Part shown: piece by piece, positions 24,250-33,617 of the stretch
How positions within the stretch are numbered: position 1 is the stretch's first letter
Layout of the letters: each line of letters begins with the position of its first letter
Source of the DNA: Isoperla grammatica
Lineage: Eukaryota; Arthropoda; Insecta; Plecoptera; Perlodidae
DNA length: 64,000 bases
Direction of reading: 5' to 3'
Assembly: GCA_945910005.1 (NCBI GenBank)
Contig: OX246739.1
Span: 10,886,292-10,950,291 of the forward strand
Program-made: the position numbers and the translations under genes
The notes under the pieces: model-generated
Database searches by the model: none
Seen by the model: the letters and a program-made list of their open reading frames with translations, nothing else
Told to the model about the DNA's origin: nothing

Positions 24250-24291
24250 GTGCCACACCACACCACAGTCGTGCCACATCACACCACAGTG
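24250..24291. repeat. 21-bp tandem duplication, CACACCACAGT type
   Basis: Two adjacent units (24250-24270 and 24271-24291) differ at one or two positions. Related CACCACAC words extend to about 24215. A small degenerate minisatellite. Confidence 0.75.
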
Positions 24292-24326
24292 GCCCTATTT
24301 GTGTACACCTACTTACTTTATTAAGG

Positions 24327-24680
24327 CCAGTGTAGGGCACAACGCCCTCTTTAGCCTGATGAGTGATGATTGGTGAGTGATAATGAGGAAGGGAGGAGGA
24401 ACCCAGTACCGGCACGTAGCCTACTCCTGTCGAAAAGTACCAAAGGGAACATCGGCGTTACGTCCCATCCGAAAGGACGGTGTAACTTTGACCAGTCTTA
24501 TAGGTTCCTCCACTAACCTGGACTGCCGAGCAGTTGACGAGAAGAACGAAGCTGTTACACAAGCTTTCGAACCCTCCAAACCGCTCTTACCAACGGTAAC
24601 TAGTGTTTCAGAGGAGAATGGTCGCCCATCCATCTCCTGACCTAGCCCGAGGTTGCTTAAGTCGGTGTTCGTATGGGAAC
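24327..24680 (+). mobile_element. unclassified dispersed repeat, copy A
   Basis: About 355 bp align with 57190-57554 in the same orientation at roughly 90 percent identity, starting at CCAGTGTAGGGCAC and ending at CGTATGGGA. Flanks are unrelated, so this is a mobile or formerly mobile family. A plus-strand frame (24377-24640) and a minus-strand frame (24421-24633) are both open through the block. However, most differences between the two copies change amino acids (for instance L/H, N/I, D/N, E/K, T/M in the plus frame), which argues against protein conservation. No TIR, tail or superfamily signature was recognised. Confidence 0.75.
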
Positions 24681-25330
24681 CGGCTAAGCGACCGCGGCTA
24701 AACCGTAAGCTTGTGTATACGATTTTTTTCTTTTTAGTTATAATATCGATTTACAAACGAGAACCGTAAAACTATACATCTCCCAAGATATAGAGTGTAA
24801 TAGTGTGCGAGGTACCCTGTTCCTAGCAGGGTGCGACGGACCCATTGTTGGACGTCGTCGGACAGTCTAACAAATGAAGATACGACCGTCCACAGTCCAC
24901 ACATAGTCACAAGCCGTCGCGCTGCGGGTGCAGCTATCGACATTTACAATAGCTTCCCCTGTCAAGCGACTTTTCAACCTTTGCAAGCTTTTGCGGAATC
25001 GTTTTCGTATGGTAGAGGCTCAACATTTCGATAAAACCTTACCAGAGAAATATTACGGTGTACCCGGACCGCTGCAAGATGGATGGAGATAAACAGACCC
25101 AGGCGTTATCGGTTTCTCTCATATTGGGAGAGAGGCGACGCCTTCAGCAATACGATTTCATTAAAGTTTACCAAGGTTTATTGGCCTGTTTCTATATATC
25201 ACGATTTTAAAGTGTTTTATTGGAACAGTGAAAGACCAAAAACGTGTTTCCCGCGCACAAAAGTTCTTTACGCGTAAACCGGGTTGGCAACTTATATCAA
25301 TCATGGCGCGATTTCTTGTCTCCCGGTCGA
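24681..25330. other. GC-richer stretch, unassigned
   Basis: Less AT-rich than average with overlapping short open frames. A hairpin forms from TACCCTG and CAGGGTG near 24812-24832. A frame at about 24971-25092 reads LLRNRFRMVEAQHFDK and then GVPGPLQDGWR before a stop; I do not recognise it. It may belong to an element that includes the adjacent dispersed repeat. Confidence 0.3.
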
Positions 25331-25342
25331 GGTTAGTGAATT

Positions 25343-25355
25343 CCCCCCCCCCCCC
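25343..25355. repeat. poly-C run, 13 bases
   Basis: C run followed by TT and a second C-rich block, giving a 28-base pyrimidine tract. Confidence 0.95.
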
Positions 25356-25369
25356 TTCCCCCCCTCCCC

Positions 25370-28080
25370 ACGCCTATGTGACGGAAGTTGCTCCCAGTGT
25401 CTGCGGGAAGTTAATTATTTTGAGAAGAGAAAACAGAAATTCAATTTCTTTGCTGTAGATAGTTTTAATTATTTAACTGCATCAACAACGTAATACCTGA
25501 CATTTACGTATTTTCTCACATTACTGAAAGTGTCTTTAGTTGTTTCATTTCAGCCTTAACTTTATTTCATAAACAGTATTTTTTTAATATTTCATTACGT
25601 GAATGGGAAAAAGTAATTTAACATGAAAATGTTCTAATCCGGCTTTGGTTCTCGAAGAAAAATTACATTGTGTTTATTATTTATTCATTCGAGGTGACAG
25701 TTCACTCTAAAAGCTCAAATAGAGCATATTGTTTTGTATTACACATATAAAAAACCATTTTTATGTACTTTTTCTCTACAAGTTCCCCAGAATTAATTGA
25801 GTTCACAGTAAGAGCAACAGAATTGGCAATCTAGTAACAGTTGATAATAATTCGTCAACATAACAAATTAGTTAGGTAAATAAAAAGTAAAACGAATGTC
25901 TTCTGTTCTTAATAGCCAACGGTTGCCAGAAGCAGTATATTTATCTCTATCTCTCTCTATCTCTCTCTTCCTCGTTAGGCACTGCAAGTTAAGGGCTAGC
26001 TCTAGCTTAGGAGCCAGATGGACCGAAGGCTTTGATGACCCTTTTACCAGAGTGAATTGCATTGAAACTAAATGAAGATTACATAACGTGTGTTTTAATT
26101 AAAATTTGGTATTTTAAAGCCTCAATCCAGATGCGTTAATTAAACGCAAAAAACCGTCGAAAGACTTTGATTTAAAATTTCATGTTTTTTTTTCTGAACC
26201 GCACCGTGAATCGCACGGCTGTAATGGTTTCAACGTTTGGTTTTCAATGAAAGCTTTCTAGAAAATTCTTTTACAAAACATGAGAGATTCTAAATATGTT
26301 GATATTTTGTCTTGCCCAAGTGAAGCACTAAAATACAAGATTACTAAGTGGGTAAAGGAAATTATGGAGATTGTTCCTGTTGAGAAGTCGTTAGTTGACG
26401 TGCGTAACTGAAATATTTGACTACGTTTTGCCTTGCGTCATACACGCATACACGCACATACCCTCTCGCTTATGGCCTTCGGGGAAACGGGTGTTATGCT
26501 TTCAGGAAGATTTGTTCATATCTGTTGTTTAATAATAAAGAAGTGCGTAGGCCTACATTCAAAAAATACATTTGGTCAATCATAATAATTAACACAAAAA
26601 TTAACGTTTTATTTTCTAAAAAATCTACCATAGGTACAAACCATTAACATTTCTAATTTTAACTCAACATTTTAACATTTCATATTTTCCACTCAGCTTA
26701 ATAATGTGACTACTATTCTGCAGCAATTGTCAAGTAGCCTAAATATTGTAATAGCGTGGTTTGGATTAAACTAAGAACTAATGACATTGTGTTGATATGT
26801 TTGACTCGACACACAACACACTAGTCACTACTGGATATTGTTACTATGTCTTGTTATTAAGTGAGTGGCAGATCAGCTCATAATGTACAATTAATGTATT
26901 TCGTCGTTATACATATTTTACCCACCCCATCTCAACACATATTCCAACTACTTGTGATTACAATTCGTCAGATACCGATATGAATATCTCTGTGAAACTA
27001 GCTACTAAATAGATTAAAAACATTAGGTGCTGGTTCTCTTTGTTCACAGATAGGATCAGCTTATAAGATTACAAAATTACCACATTACTGTCGAACGTGA
27101 AATGGATAATACTCTTATCAAAATGGTTTTAAAATGTTGAGCCAATTTACAAACCTATAGTGAGTCTGGTTTATAACAAAGATAGAACCCCCACAGTAGA
27201 GTTAATCTTTGTACGATTAGTATTTCACATTGTGGTTTGGTTATACCTTGCACGCTAAACTGTATTACCCATTACAATGCCCTTTGCTTGGTTTGTGTAA
27301 CCGTACAATACAAACAATATCTGCAGGGATATGAGGTATCAATACAGATCACAATATTATATTTTCTGTTTCACAGGGCGGCCATTTTGAGAAATACGTT
27401 CATTGGTTACATTCGATCTGTCAATATAAGACGCATATGTGACACTTTTTAATACCCAAAATTCAATGCGTTTTACATTAAAGATTAAAAAGTTATAATG
27501 TGTGCAGTTGTAATTTCAAACAGAAATTCCTTTTTCCACGCATTAATCTGTGAACAAAATTTCGTTGGCAATAATGCAATGTAACTGCTGTTTTACTACA
27601 AAAGAGTTTTATTATAGAAGGCATTTCACGCATTAAATTTAGTAATGTCTTGGTTTGTTATTACTTTTTTCATTATGTAAACCAATATCATTAAATAAAC
27701 GGCCTAACTTCTAAAATAAATGATAAGAGAAAGAGAATTAAAAATTAAAATTAAAAGAATATAATTACAATTATTATTGTTGCTATTTTTATTATTATTA
27801 TTTGCCAATCTGTTTATTACTAGACCTACATGCGCATTACAACGCATATGCCGTATTATCTGATGCTTGTGTTGCAATCTTGATCATCCTCTACTTCTGT
27901 CTGCTTCGCCACTGGTGCAAACGAAAAAAAGTTCATCGAACCGTTTAATGAAGCGGGGGCATCGTTTCGTCGGACACATTTTATAGTACGAAGAAAATAC
28001 TAAAGAAAAGAAGTGTTGAGTTGAGTCTCGTATACACCTATTCAACGTTCGTGTGTTCTCTTATACAAAGCGCGCTTGAT
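25370..28080. other. AT-rich stretch, no gene seen
   Basis: A CTAT/CT-rich microsatellite is at about 25942-25970 and an ATT-rich patch at 27785-27800. No coding or structural signal recognised. Confidence 0.55.
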
Positions 28081-28086
28081 CAACTC

Positions 28087-28118
28087 AGGTAGGTTAGGTT
28101 AGGTTAGGTAAGGTTAGG
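28087..28118 (+). repeat. short AGGTT array (TTAGG-type)
   Basis: About six pentamer units, three of them perfect AGGTT (equivalent to TTAGG) and the others with one change. TTAGG is the ancestral arthropod telomere unit, so this could be an interstitial telomeric repeat. The array is short and could be an ordinary pentanucleotide microsatellite. Confidence 0.8.
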
Positions 28119-28319
28119 CCACACGTGTAAGAACCCTTTCAAGTACTTAGCGGTGTTCGTATGAGGCATTAGCAAACTTAACCTTATGCTAATTGCCAAG
28201 GATGTAGACAATCGCTTTAAAAACTGATGCGCGATATCGCTGCTTCCATGTTGACACCATTCGTTCTAAGACGAACATGGGCTCTAAGCCTCTAAGCCCC
28301 TTAAATAATTTTTCATAAT

Positions 28320-28600
28320 ATTAACATGATTAATTATATCTTCTCGGGGCCGCGTGAAACGAAAGGGCGAGGGATGCCAACATGAATTAAACCCGCAACC
28401 AGGCGTGGCACCGCGTTATGTTGGTAGGACAGAACCGTGACTGCGCAGCGCTTAGGAAATACAGCGGAAGATTATCATAGAAGAAATGCCGCGTGAAAAA
28501 TATCTTCACAGCGTCTGAACGCGTCGCCATGGAGATTAATCTTGGCACCTTATTTCCAAACAAGACGTTGCTATGTTACGGTTATCACAAGAGTTGACTT
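28320..28600. promoter_or_regulatory. GC-richer patch with homeodomain-type sites
   Basis: Moderately GC-rich unique sequence with CpGs, holding GAAGATTATCAT, GGAGATTAATCTTGG (a near-palindromic GATTA/TAATC pair at about 28532-28545) and GACTGCGCAGCGC. It may be a regulatory element. No expressed feature is visible. Confidence 0.2.
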
Positions 28601-28767
28601 CTTTTCTTGTCAGGTGGGCGGTTTTGTTGGTTTGTAGCTTTCAGTTTTATTTTATTTCTTGTCGCTGTGACGTTCGTAGTAGAGAGAAGGAAACACGATT
28701 GAGAGTATACAGAAACGAACGCAATCGAAAATTAAATTGTGACATCACTTTCAAATGGACCTTTTGA

Positions 28768-30920
28768 ATTCTTGAAGAATAGAATCCAGTACCCACGCAT
28801 GGGCTCATATAACTAAAATTTAAAGAGATAACATATTTACAAATTGGAATCAGTCTCAGATTTCAGGGTAAACCAGATGCATCTCAATTACCCTCGTTGC
28901 GAAAATATGAGACGTACATCATTATCAGTGAATTTATAATTCATTTATAAATACATAAATACCCACAGCTTAGCTCAATGTTCAATGGAAAGAAAATACA
29001 TAAATTGAATAATGATAGTAATCAGCCCATCATAAAGTGAAAAACTATATTTTACTTAAAACGATTTTGACAAGAAAGAAAATAATCTTAGTGATTACAA
29101 TTAGAGTGAGACTAAACTCCGGATGATTGGTCTAGTTTCTAAAAAAAAATTATTTCAAGAACGTTTAATCTCCAATTTACATTCCAATAAGCAAAGTTTT
29201 AATTGTAAAATTTAAAAAAGTCGTTACTCAGAATGAGAACGGTAATGTTTTAAAAACAACACCAACGCTATAAACCAATCAGGCAAACGTATCTGAGGCG
29301 AATAGTAAAGTCATTCCGAAGTCAGAACGAGACACGTGCAGACTGCGGTAAACAAGATCGCTCCATCAACACGTCCAAGATAGTAAACAGGGGGTGAAAC
29401 ATTGACTGATCCATCAACGGATGTGAGGCGATCAATAACTCGATCAGTTTTTGATTCCGTCGCGGATCAAGAAAGCTCATATTGTCCTTAGCACTTCGAG
29501 AAAAGAAAAGAAACACTTAATAAGTGTAAGGGCAAGATTAACTCGTCGGTTTATCAAAACTTGTGGCAGTTATTCAGTTGCGCGTACATGAAGCTCTTTA
29601 AAATTGATAAAACCACCCCCCAGTATGCTTTTTTCAGATGGAGTCATCCACTCTTATCTAATCTTGAGCCGAATTTAACTTCTAAATATTTATGTCCACA
29701 TTATTGTAAACACTAAACAATGCCTTTCGCGACCTTTTAAAATCGGCCAAATTTTCTATCTTTTAAACTATGCGATAAATGTGCAAATGTGAAGCGTGTC
29801 TTAAAGAAATGTGTAATATTTCTGAAGTCAATATTCTTCCGTGAATAACACGCGTTTCTGCGCTTAATGTTCAGCGCTCATCTTCGCATGTCATTCAGTG
29901 CGCTATTGTTTGCAAGGCCCTGAGAAACCACTTCAGCCCTAGCTGGAACGAAGCTTAAATGAGGTGACAATCGATTTTGTCTGGTCGAGCAATAATAAGT
30001 ATTAGTTTTTGAAAATAACAGCTACAGAAAGCAGTGATTTCCATCACTTTTATTGCGTGCGGACATCTAGAATGAACGTCGTATTTTCGTTGCCAAAAAT
30101 ATCTATGTATTACTACTTTTGTCGAGGGACCGCGAACGTTCTTGGTAAAATTTTATTTCTTCCTACCGGAAAAGACTCTTTCCTTTCAAAGAGATAAATA
30201 AAAGTCAATTCGATTTGCAGTACAACTATTCTAAAAAATAATCTTTTGGATTTTTTTTCGAAGCTTTTTTATTTATAAAATATAAAACCGCACTGGTTCC
30301 CATGTTCATTAGGATATACGACTGTTTTTTTAGTAGTGTATTATAACTAGGGTGGTGATTCAACTGTTGTGATCGCATAATTCGATGTATTTATAGGAGC
30401 TTTAATATCACAGTCAAATATAATTCTTTTCTCCAGCCTTAACGCTCAAGTAGTTAGAGTATAAATGTCAAACAAAACTAGATTATCTTGTTTTGTCGAT
30501 GTCTTATTATCTGGCATCTACTTGCGGCCTCTGTGTTAAGCACAAAGCATTATGCACATATTACCATAATATTCAGATGGTTTAGACTTGTGCAACAAAT
30601 ATCTCTCATACACATATCTTTAAGTACATACTTAGATCTTTAAGAACTTAAGTCTTGTATTTATATTGTCTACACACCATTAGGGTGTTAATTATGAAAA
30701 ATTGCATTGGTGTCAACCATAACTGCAACATGCCCTTTAAAACATGCAATTAGTTTCCTAAGATAAAAATGTTAATGAATGTTTTATTTCTAAACATTAA
30801 TATATGCAAATATTAATGCAGATAGTATATGTAATCAGGTTTGTAAAACCTTACAGTAAAATCACATAAATATGTATGTGTCGTAAAAGTATACTTGCTT
30901 TTATTGCTATTTATTTATTG
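28768..30920. other. AT-rich stretch, no gene seen
   Basis: The patch at 29290-29500 is GC-richer and has two Forkhead-type GTAAACA sites (about 29347 and 29383). A minus-strand frame here (29322-29516) is open for 64 codons but unrecognised. The rest is AT-rich. Confidence 0.5.
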
Positions 30921-30930
30921 TCGGTATAGT

Positions 30931-31024
30931 TTGGCTCGTTGGTCTTGCAGTGTCGGTCGATGGTAGGGTTGCTTTATTTATGATTCCAATGCAGAGGGTG
31001 CAAAGTTCGATTCCTGATTTGGCC
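30931..31024 (+). repeat. tRNA-like SINE head relic
   Basis: GGCTCGTTGGTCTTGCAG resembles a tRNA 5' part with A box, and AGTTCGATTCCTG at 31004-31016 is a B-box match. Spacing between the two is longer than in a tRNA (over 60 bases), so it is a SINE-type or decayed tRNA-like sequence. A SINE core in the opposite orientation follows at 31083. Confidence 0.45.
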
Positions 31025-31082
31025 TGGGGTATTTTTAACCTTCCGTAAATGGCAAATCTAGCTTAATGATACTGGTATATAC

Positions 31083-31175
31083 GTAAAACGGCGACTTTAA
31101 AGCCGTCATTGCAACTAAGCATATAATAAATGATGTGGTGATTGCCCACTGAAAATCAGTTCTTGTAACTGAGCG
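31083..31175 (-). mobile_element. SINE core copy (family with ACTGATTTTCAGTGGG)
   Basis: On the minus strand this reads CTCAGTTACAAGAACTGATT, then TTCAGTGGGC, then about 40 bases later GTTGCAATGACGGCTTTAAA and GTCGCCGTTTTAC. The same blocks in the same order occur at 40395-40490 and, more widely spaced, at 45640-45904. This is a repeated family; the tRNA-like head seen at 45525 suggests a SINE. Confidence 0.6.
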
Positions 31176-31180
31176 GCTAA

Positions 31181-31349
31181 GGGCCAGTTTCACCAAACTT
31201 TAATCCGGCAATTTTCTGTTAATCGGAGATAGAAAATGGCGCCCGGTAGAAGCCGCCATGCTTTTTGCATGTAATTGTTGGTGAAACCATAGTAACCAAT
31301 CCGAGATTAGTAAATCGGCCGATTAAGAAGTTTGGTGAATTCGAACCTC
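31181..31349. mobile_element. MITE-like element, Harbinger-type ends
   Basis: The left end GGGCCAGTTTCACCAAACTT and the right end (complement: GAGGTTCGAATTCACCAAAC) share TTCACCAAACTT. Sequence inside is partly self-complementary (ATTAATC/GATTAAG blocks, and ATGGCGCC against GCCGCCAT). The GGGCC..TTCACCAA start resembles the TIRs of the 10.4-12.5 kb elements (GGCCCGGTTCCACCAA). The right end is degraded and the target duplication is uncertain (TAA precedes the left end). It abuts or interrupts the SINE core. Confidence 0.45.
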
Positions 31350-32260
31350 AATAATAAATACTCATTAAAATTTTGTCGTTGTTTCTAAAGATACACCTAT
31401 GTAGTGGATGAGGCTACACAGCTTAATAAAACGTCTGACGAGAAACCTGGACAGAAAAGGTAGCTAACATTAGTAATTGCCAACCCTGTATATATCATTG
31501 CTTGACTTCTTGGTGTATTGCGTCAGAAGTTGGTACAACTTGAAACATAATTCATTAACTAAACCTGTGTCCGGTACATCTTCAGATGGTATCGTAGCAC
31601 TTATGCTGATTGAGTTGATGAGTGGATGAAGATGGAGCATCTTCACAGGACGTCCATGCTCAAGCCTGGATGTGGATAGTATAAAATCATTAGAATAATT
31701 AACCACGCTATTTTACAATTAATCTGTTAATAAATGTCCAGATAATTTTTAAGTGTACTGATGAAATAAGGACACAAATTTATATTAGACAGTACCCATC
31801 CTTATGTTGGCTTTCACGTTTTATGCAGGAATGCGAATATAGAACGCTAGGATGTGTAAAACAAATCGTCCACGACTGAAACATGAAAAATTTGGTTTCG
31901 TGAAAATAATATAGGCAATGATTAATTTAATTTGTTTAAATAGAGTAAAATAAGGTAAGCACATCTTGACATTGTGTCCGTCCAAAATCTCAACACCGGT
32001 TTCGAGTAAAAATAAAAACAATAACGCGGTGATTCCAGACCAAATCCAGAATAAATGCCTATTTTAATAGTTTCAAACCCGTCCTACAACAACGAATCAT
32101 GATCAAATTCACATTGTTAAAGACACAGTCGTGTTTGGATAGAATGCGAATCTCTTTATCCTACATGATGTTGATGACGGCTTCTTCATCACATAAAACG
32201 TTCTTCCAAGGAACATACTCACCCCCAGCGTCTCGCTGACCCTAGCTGCATAAGTATAGC
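31350..32260. other. AT-rich stretch, no gene seen
   Basis: Two unremarkable minus-strand frames and AT-rich unique DNA. Nothing assignable. Confidence 0.55.
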
Positions 32261-32263
32261 TGT

Positions 32264-32412
32264 CCCAAGACTACCTTACACATGCTTTCGTCACAGGCGA
32301 CGGGTTCGTAGCCAATCAGCGATCGGTATGTGCGCGGGTGTGTCTCGGGCGGTTCGCTTTTTGGCTATGAGTGCCTCGCCTGTGACGAAAGCATATGTAA
32401 GGTTATCTTGGG
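32264..32412. mobile_element. 149-bp inverted repeat (foldback element)
   Basis: The left arm starting CCCAAGACTACCTTACACAT and the complement of the right arm ending CTTGGG agree over about 60 bases, including a perfect GCTTTCGTCACAGGCGA block. The central 30-40 bases are unpaired. Weaker complementarity extends outward by about 20 bases on each side. The arms contain GCCAATCAGCG (CCAAT box). It may be a MITE or an RNA hairpin template; no target duplication is certain. Confidence 0.75.
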
Positions 32413-32659
32413 CCAAGTATTCATAGATTGCACGTACGTCACATATTTGCGCGTAGCGGCCACATTTGTGATCAAACTTTGACGTTACCATGGAGAAACA
32501 ATTGAAGGCTGTTATGGTAGAACACAGAAATTCTTAGTTCTTTAAAATTAAGTCTGTTTTTGAGATAAAATTGGTTTGTGTATTATACTATTTTATTTCT
32601 TTATTACTTATGTTTACTTTTAAAGTTCTAAATTAGGCTTATTTATTAAATTTCAATAG

Positions 32660-32730
32660 CATTTGCCAATGATCTAGGATTGGTCCGCATCAATTGTGTC
32701 GCAATCATGGCCGCTTTGACGTCACGTGGG
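32660..32730 (+). promoter_or_regulatory. promoter-like motif cluster
   Basis: Within 70 bases: CCAAT (about 32667), inverted CCAAT (GATTGG, about 32678), a YY1-like AATCATGGCCGC (about 32704-32714), a full palindromic CRE TGACGTCA (32717-32724) and an overlapping E-box CACGTG (32723-32728). A second TGACGTCA lies at 32843-32850. Such a combination is typical of TATA-less animal promoters. It is followed by a CpG cluster. Activity is inferred. Confidence 0.4.
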
Positions 32731-32760
32731 AACTATGAATAACAACGTTTAGTTAATTCA

Positions 32761-33049
32761 ATGCAACCATTTAAGCGAGTGCAGTTGCCTACCTACCTAC
32801 CTACCTACCTATCTACCCATGAGGTGTTGGTGTACATTTATGTGACGTCACAGCCAGAGATCTACTTTGTCATTACTCTAACGACCCGTCCATTCTGTCG
32901 CAACGGTTTAACTGAAGCGATTAATGTCAGTGTGGTTCCTGTCGCCGCCGCTCGCCGCTCGCAGCGCTGCGTGGAGGCTGGCGGGATCAGTGGTAGCCAA
33001 CCAGAAAGGAAATTACAGATTTTCACCGGAATCCAAATCCCTCTTGAGA
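32761..33049 (+). other. candidate first exon downstream of the promoter-like cluster
   Basis: A 107-codon frame (32761-33084) begins just after the motif cluster and crosses a CpG-dense block (32940-32986, about ten CpGs in 47 bases), unusual for this window. A good splice-donor match (AGA then GTAAGA) follows at 33050, so a first exon of about 300 bases ending there is conceivable. The peptide (Leu/Pro/Thr at the start from a CTAC repeat, then Arg/Lys rich) matches no family I know, and the exon may be largely untranslated. Confidence 0.2.
32788..32817. repeat. (CTAC)n microsatellite
   Basis: Seven consecutive CTAC-type units, the sixth being CTAT. Confidence 0.9.
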
Positions 33050-33133
33050 GTAAGAAACGACAGAAAAAAAGACGAACTCGCTGATTACGTGAAGTAGTTC
33101 AACTAAATTCAATCAATACTATTTGTAAAACAA

Positions 33134-33151
33134 ATCTCTCTCTCTCTCTCT
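33134..33151. repeat. (TC)n microsatellite
   Basis: Nine uninterrupted CT dinucleotides. Confidence 0.9.
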
Positions 33152-33459
33152 AAGCTGGGTTATTGTGCTATGCTATCTTACGAGGATGTCGTCTTTATCA
33201 GCTACTCATTACTATTACGAAACGGTATGAAAGTGATGGATAAATGTGGTGAATGAATGGTAAACTTTTATTATTGTTCATTGTATTTTCAATTGTTCAC
33301 GTCTACGATTAATTATCTATAGTCTACCTGAGGCGTATTATTTTTATGTTTAAAATTACCAATAAGTTAAATTAAGATGAGAAATTTCCATGCGTCTATT
33401 ACCATCATAATTATTTCTTTTTTATGTTTATTCCTTTTAAATATTCACACTATGTCTCT

Positions 33460-33617
33460 CTATAATGTACTTACTGCATTGTATCACCTTATTGTATTGT
33501 ATCACCTTACTGTATTGTATCATGTACTGTATCATCTTAAAAGGGTTGGATGGAAGATAAGGTTTAGCTAGCCTTAATCTCGCCTTTTAATAAAAGACCT
33601 TAATCAATCAATCAATC
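33460..33617 (+). mobile_element. LINE-like 3' end with (ATCA)n tail
   Basis: Short repeats of TGTATTGTATCACCTTA are followed by GGGTTGGATGGAAGATAAGG, CTTAATCTCGCC, TTTTAATAAAAGACC and an (ATCA)n tail at about 33600-33616. This order (short GTATTGTAT repeats, GGATGGAAGA, TCTCGCC, AATAAA and a simple tail) is typical of the 3' UTR of Jockey/L2-type non-LTR retrotransposons. No coding part remains upstream in frame. A second, diverged end is at 40870-40966. Confidence 0.6.

Noticed and set aside
24377..24640. Open frames on both strands in the dispersed repeat as a protein gene
   Set aside because: The second copy differs mostly by amino-acid changing substitutions and the frames end differently, so protein selection is not supported.
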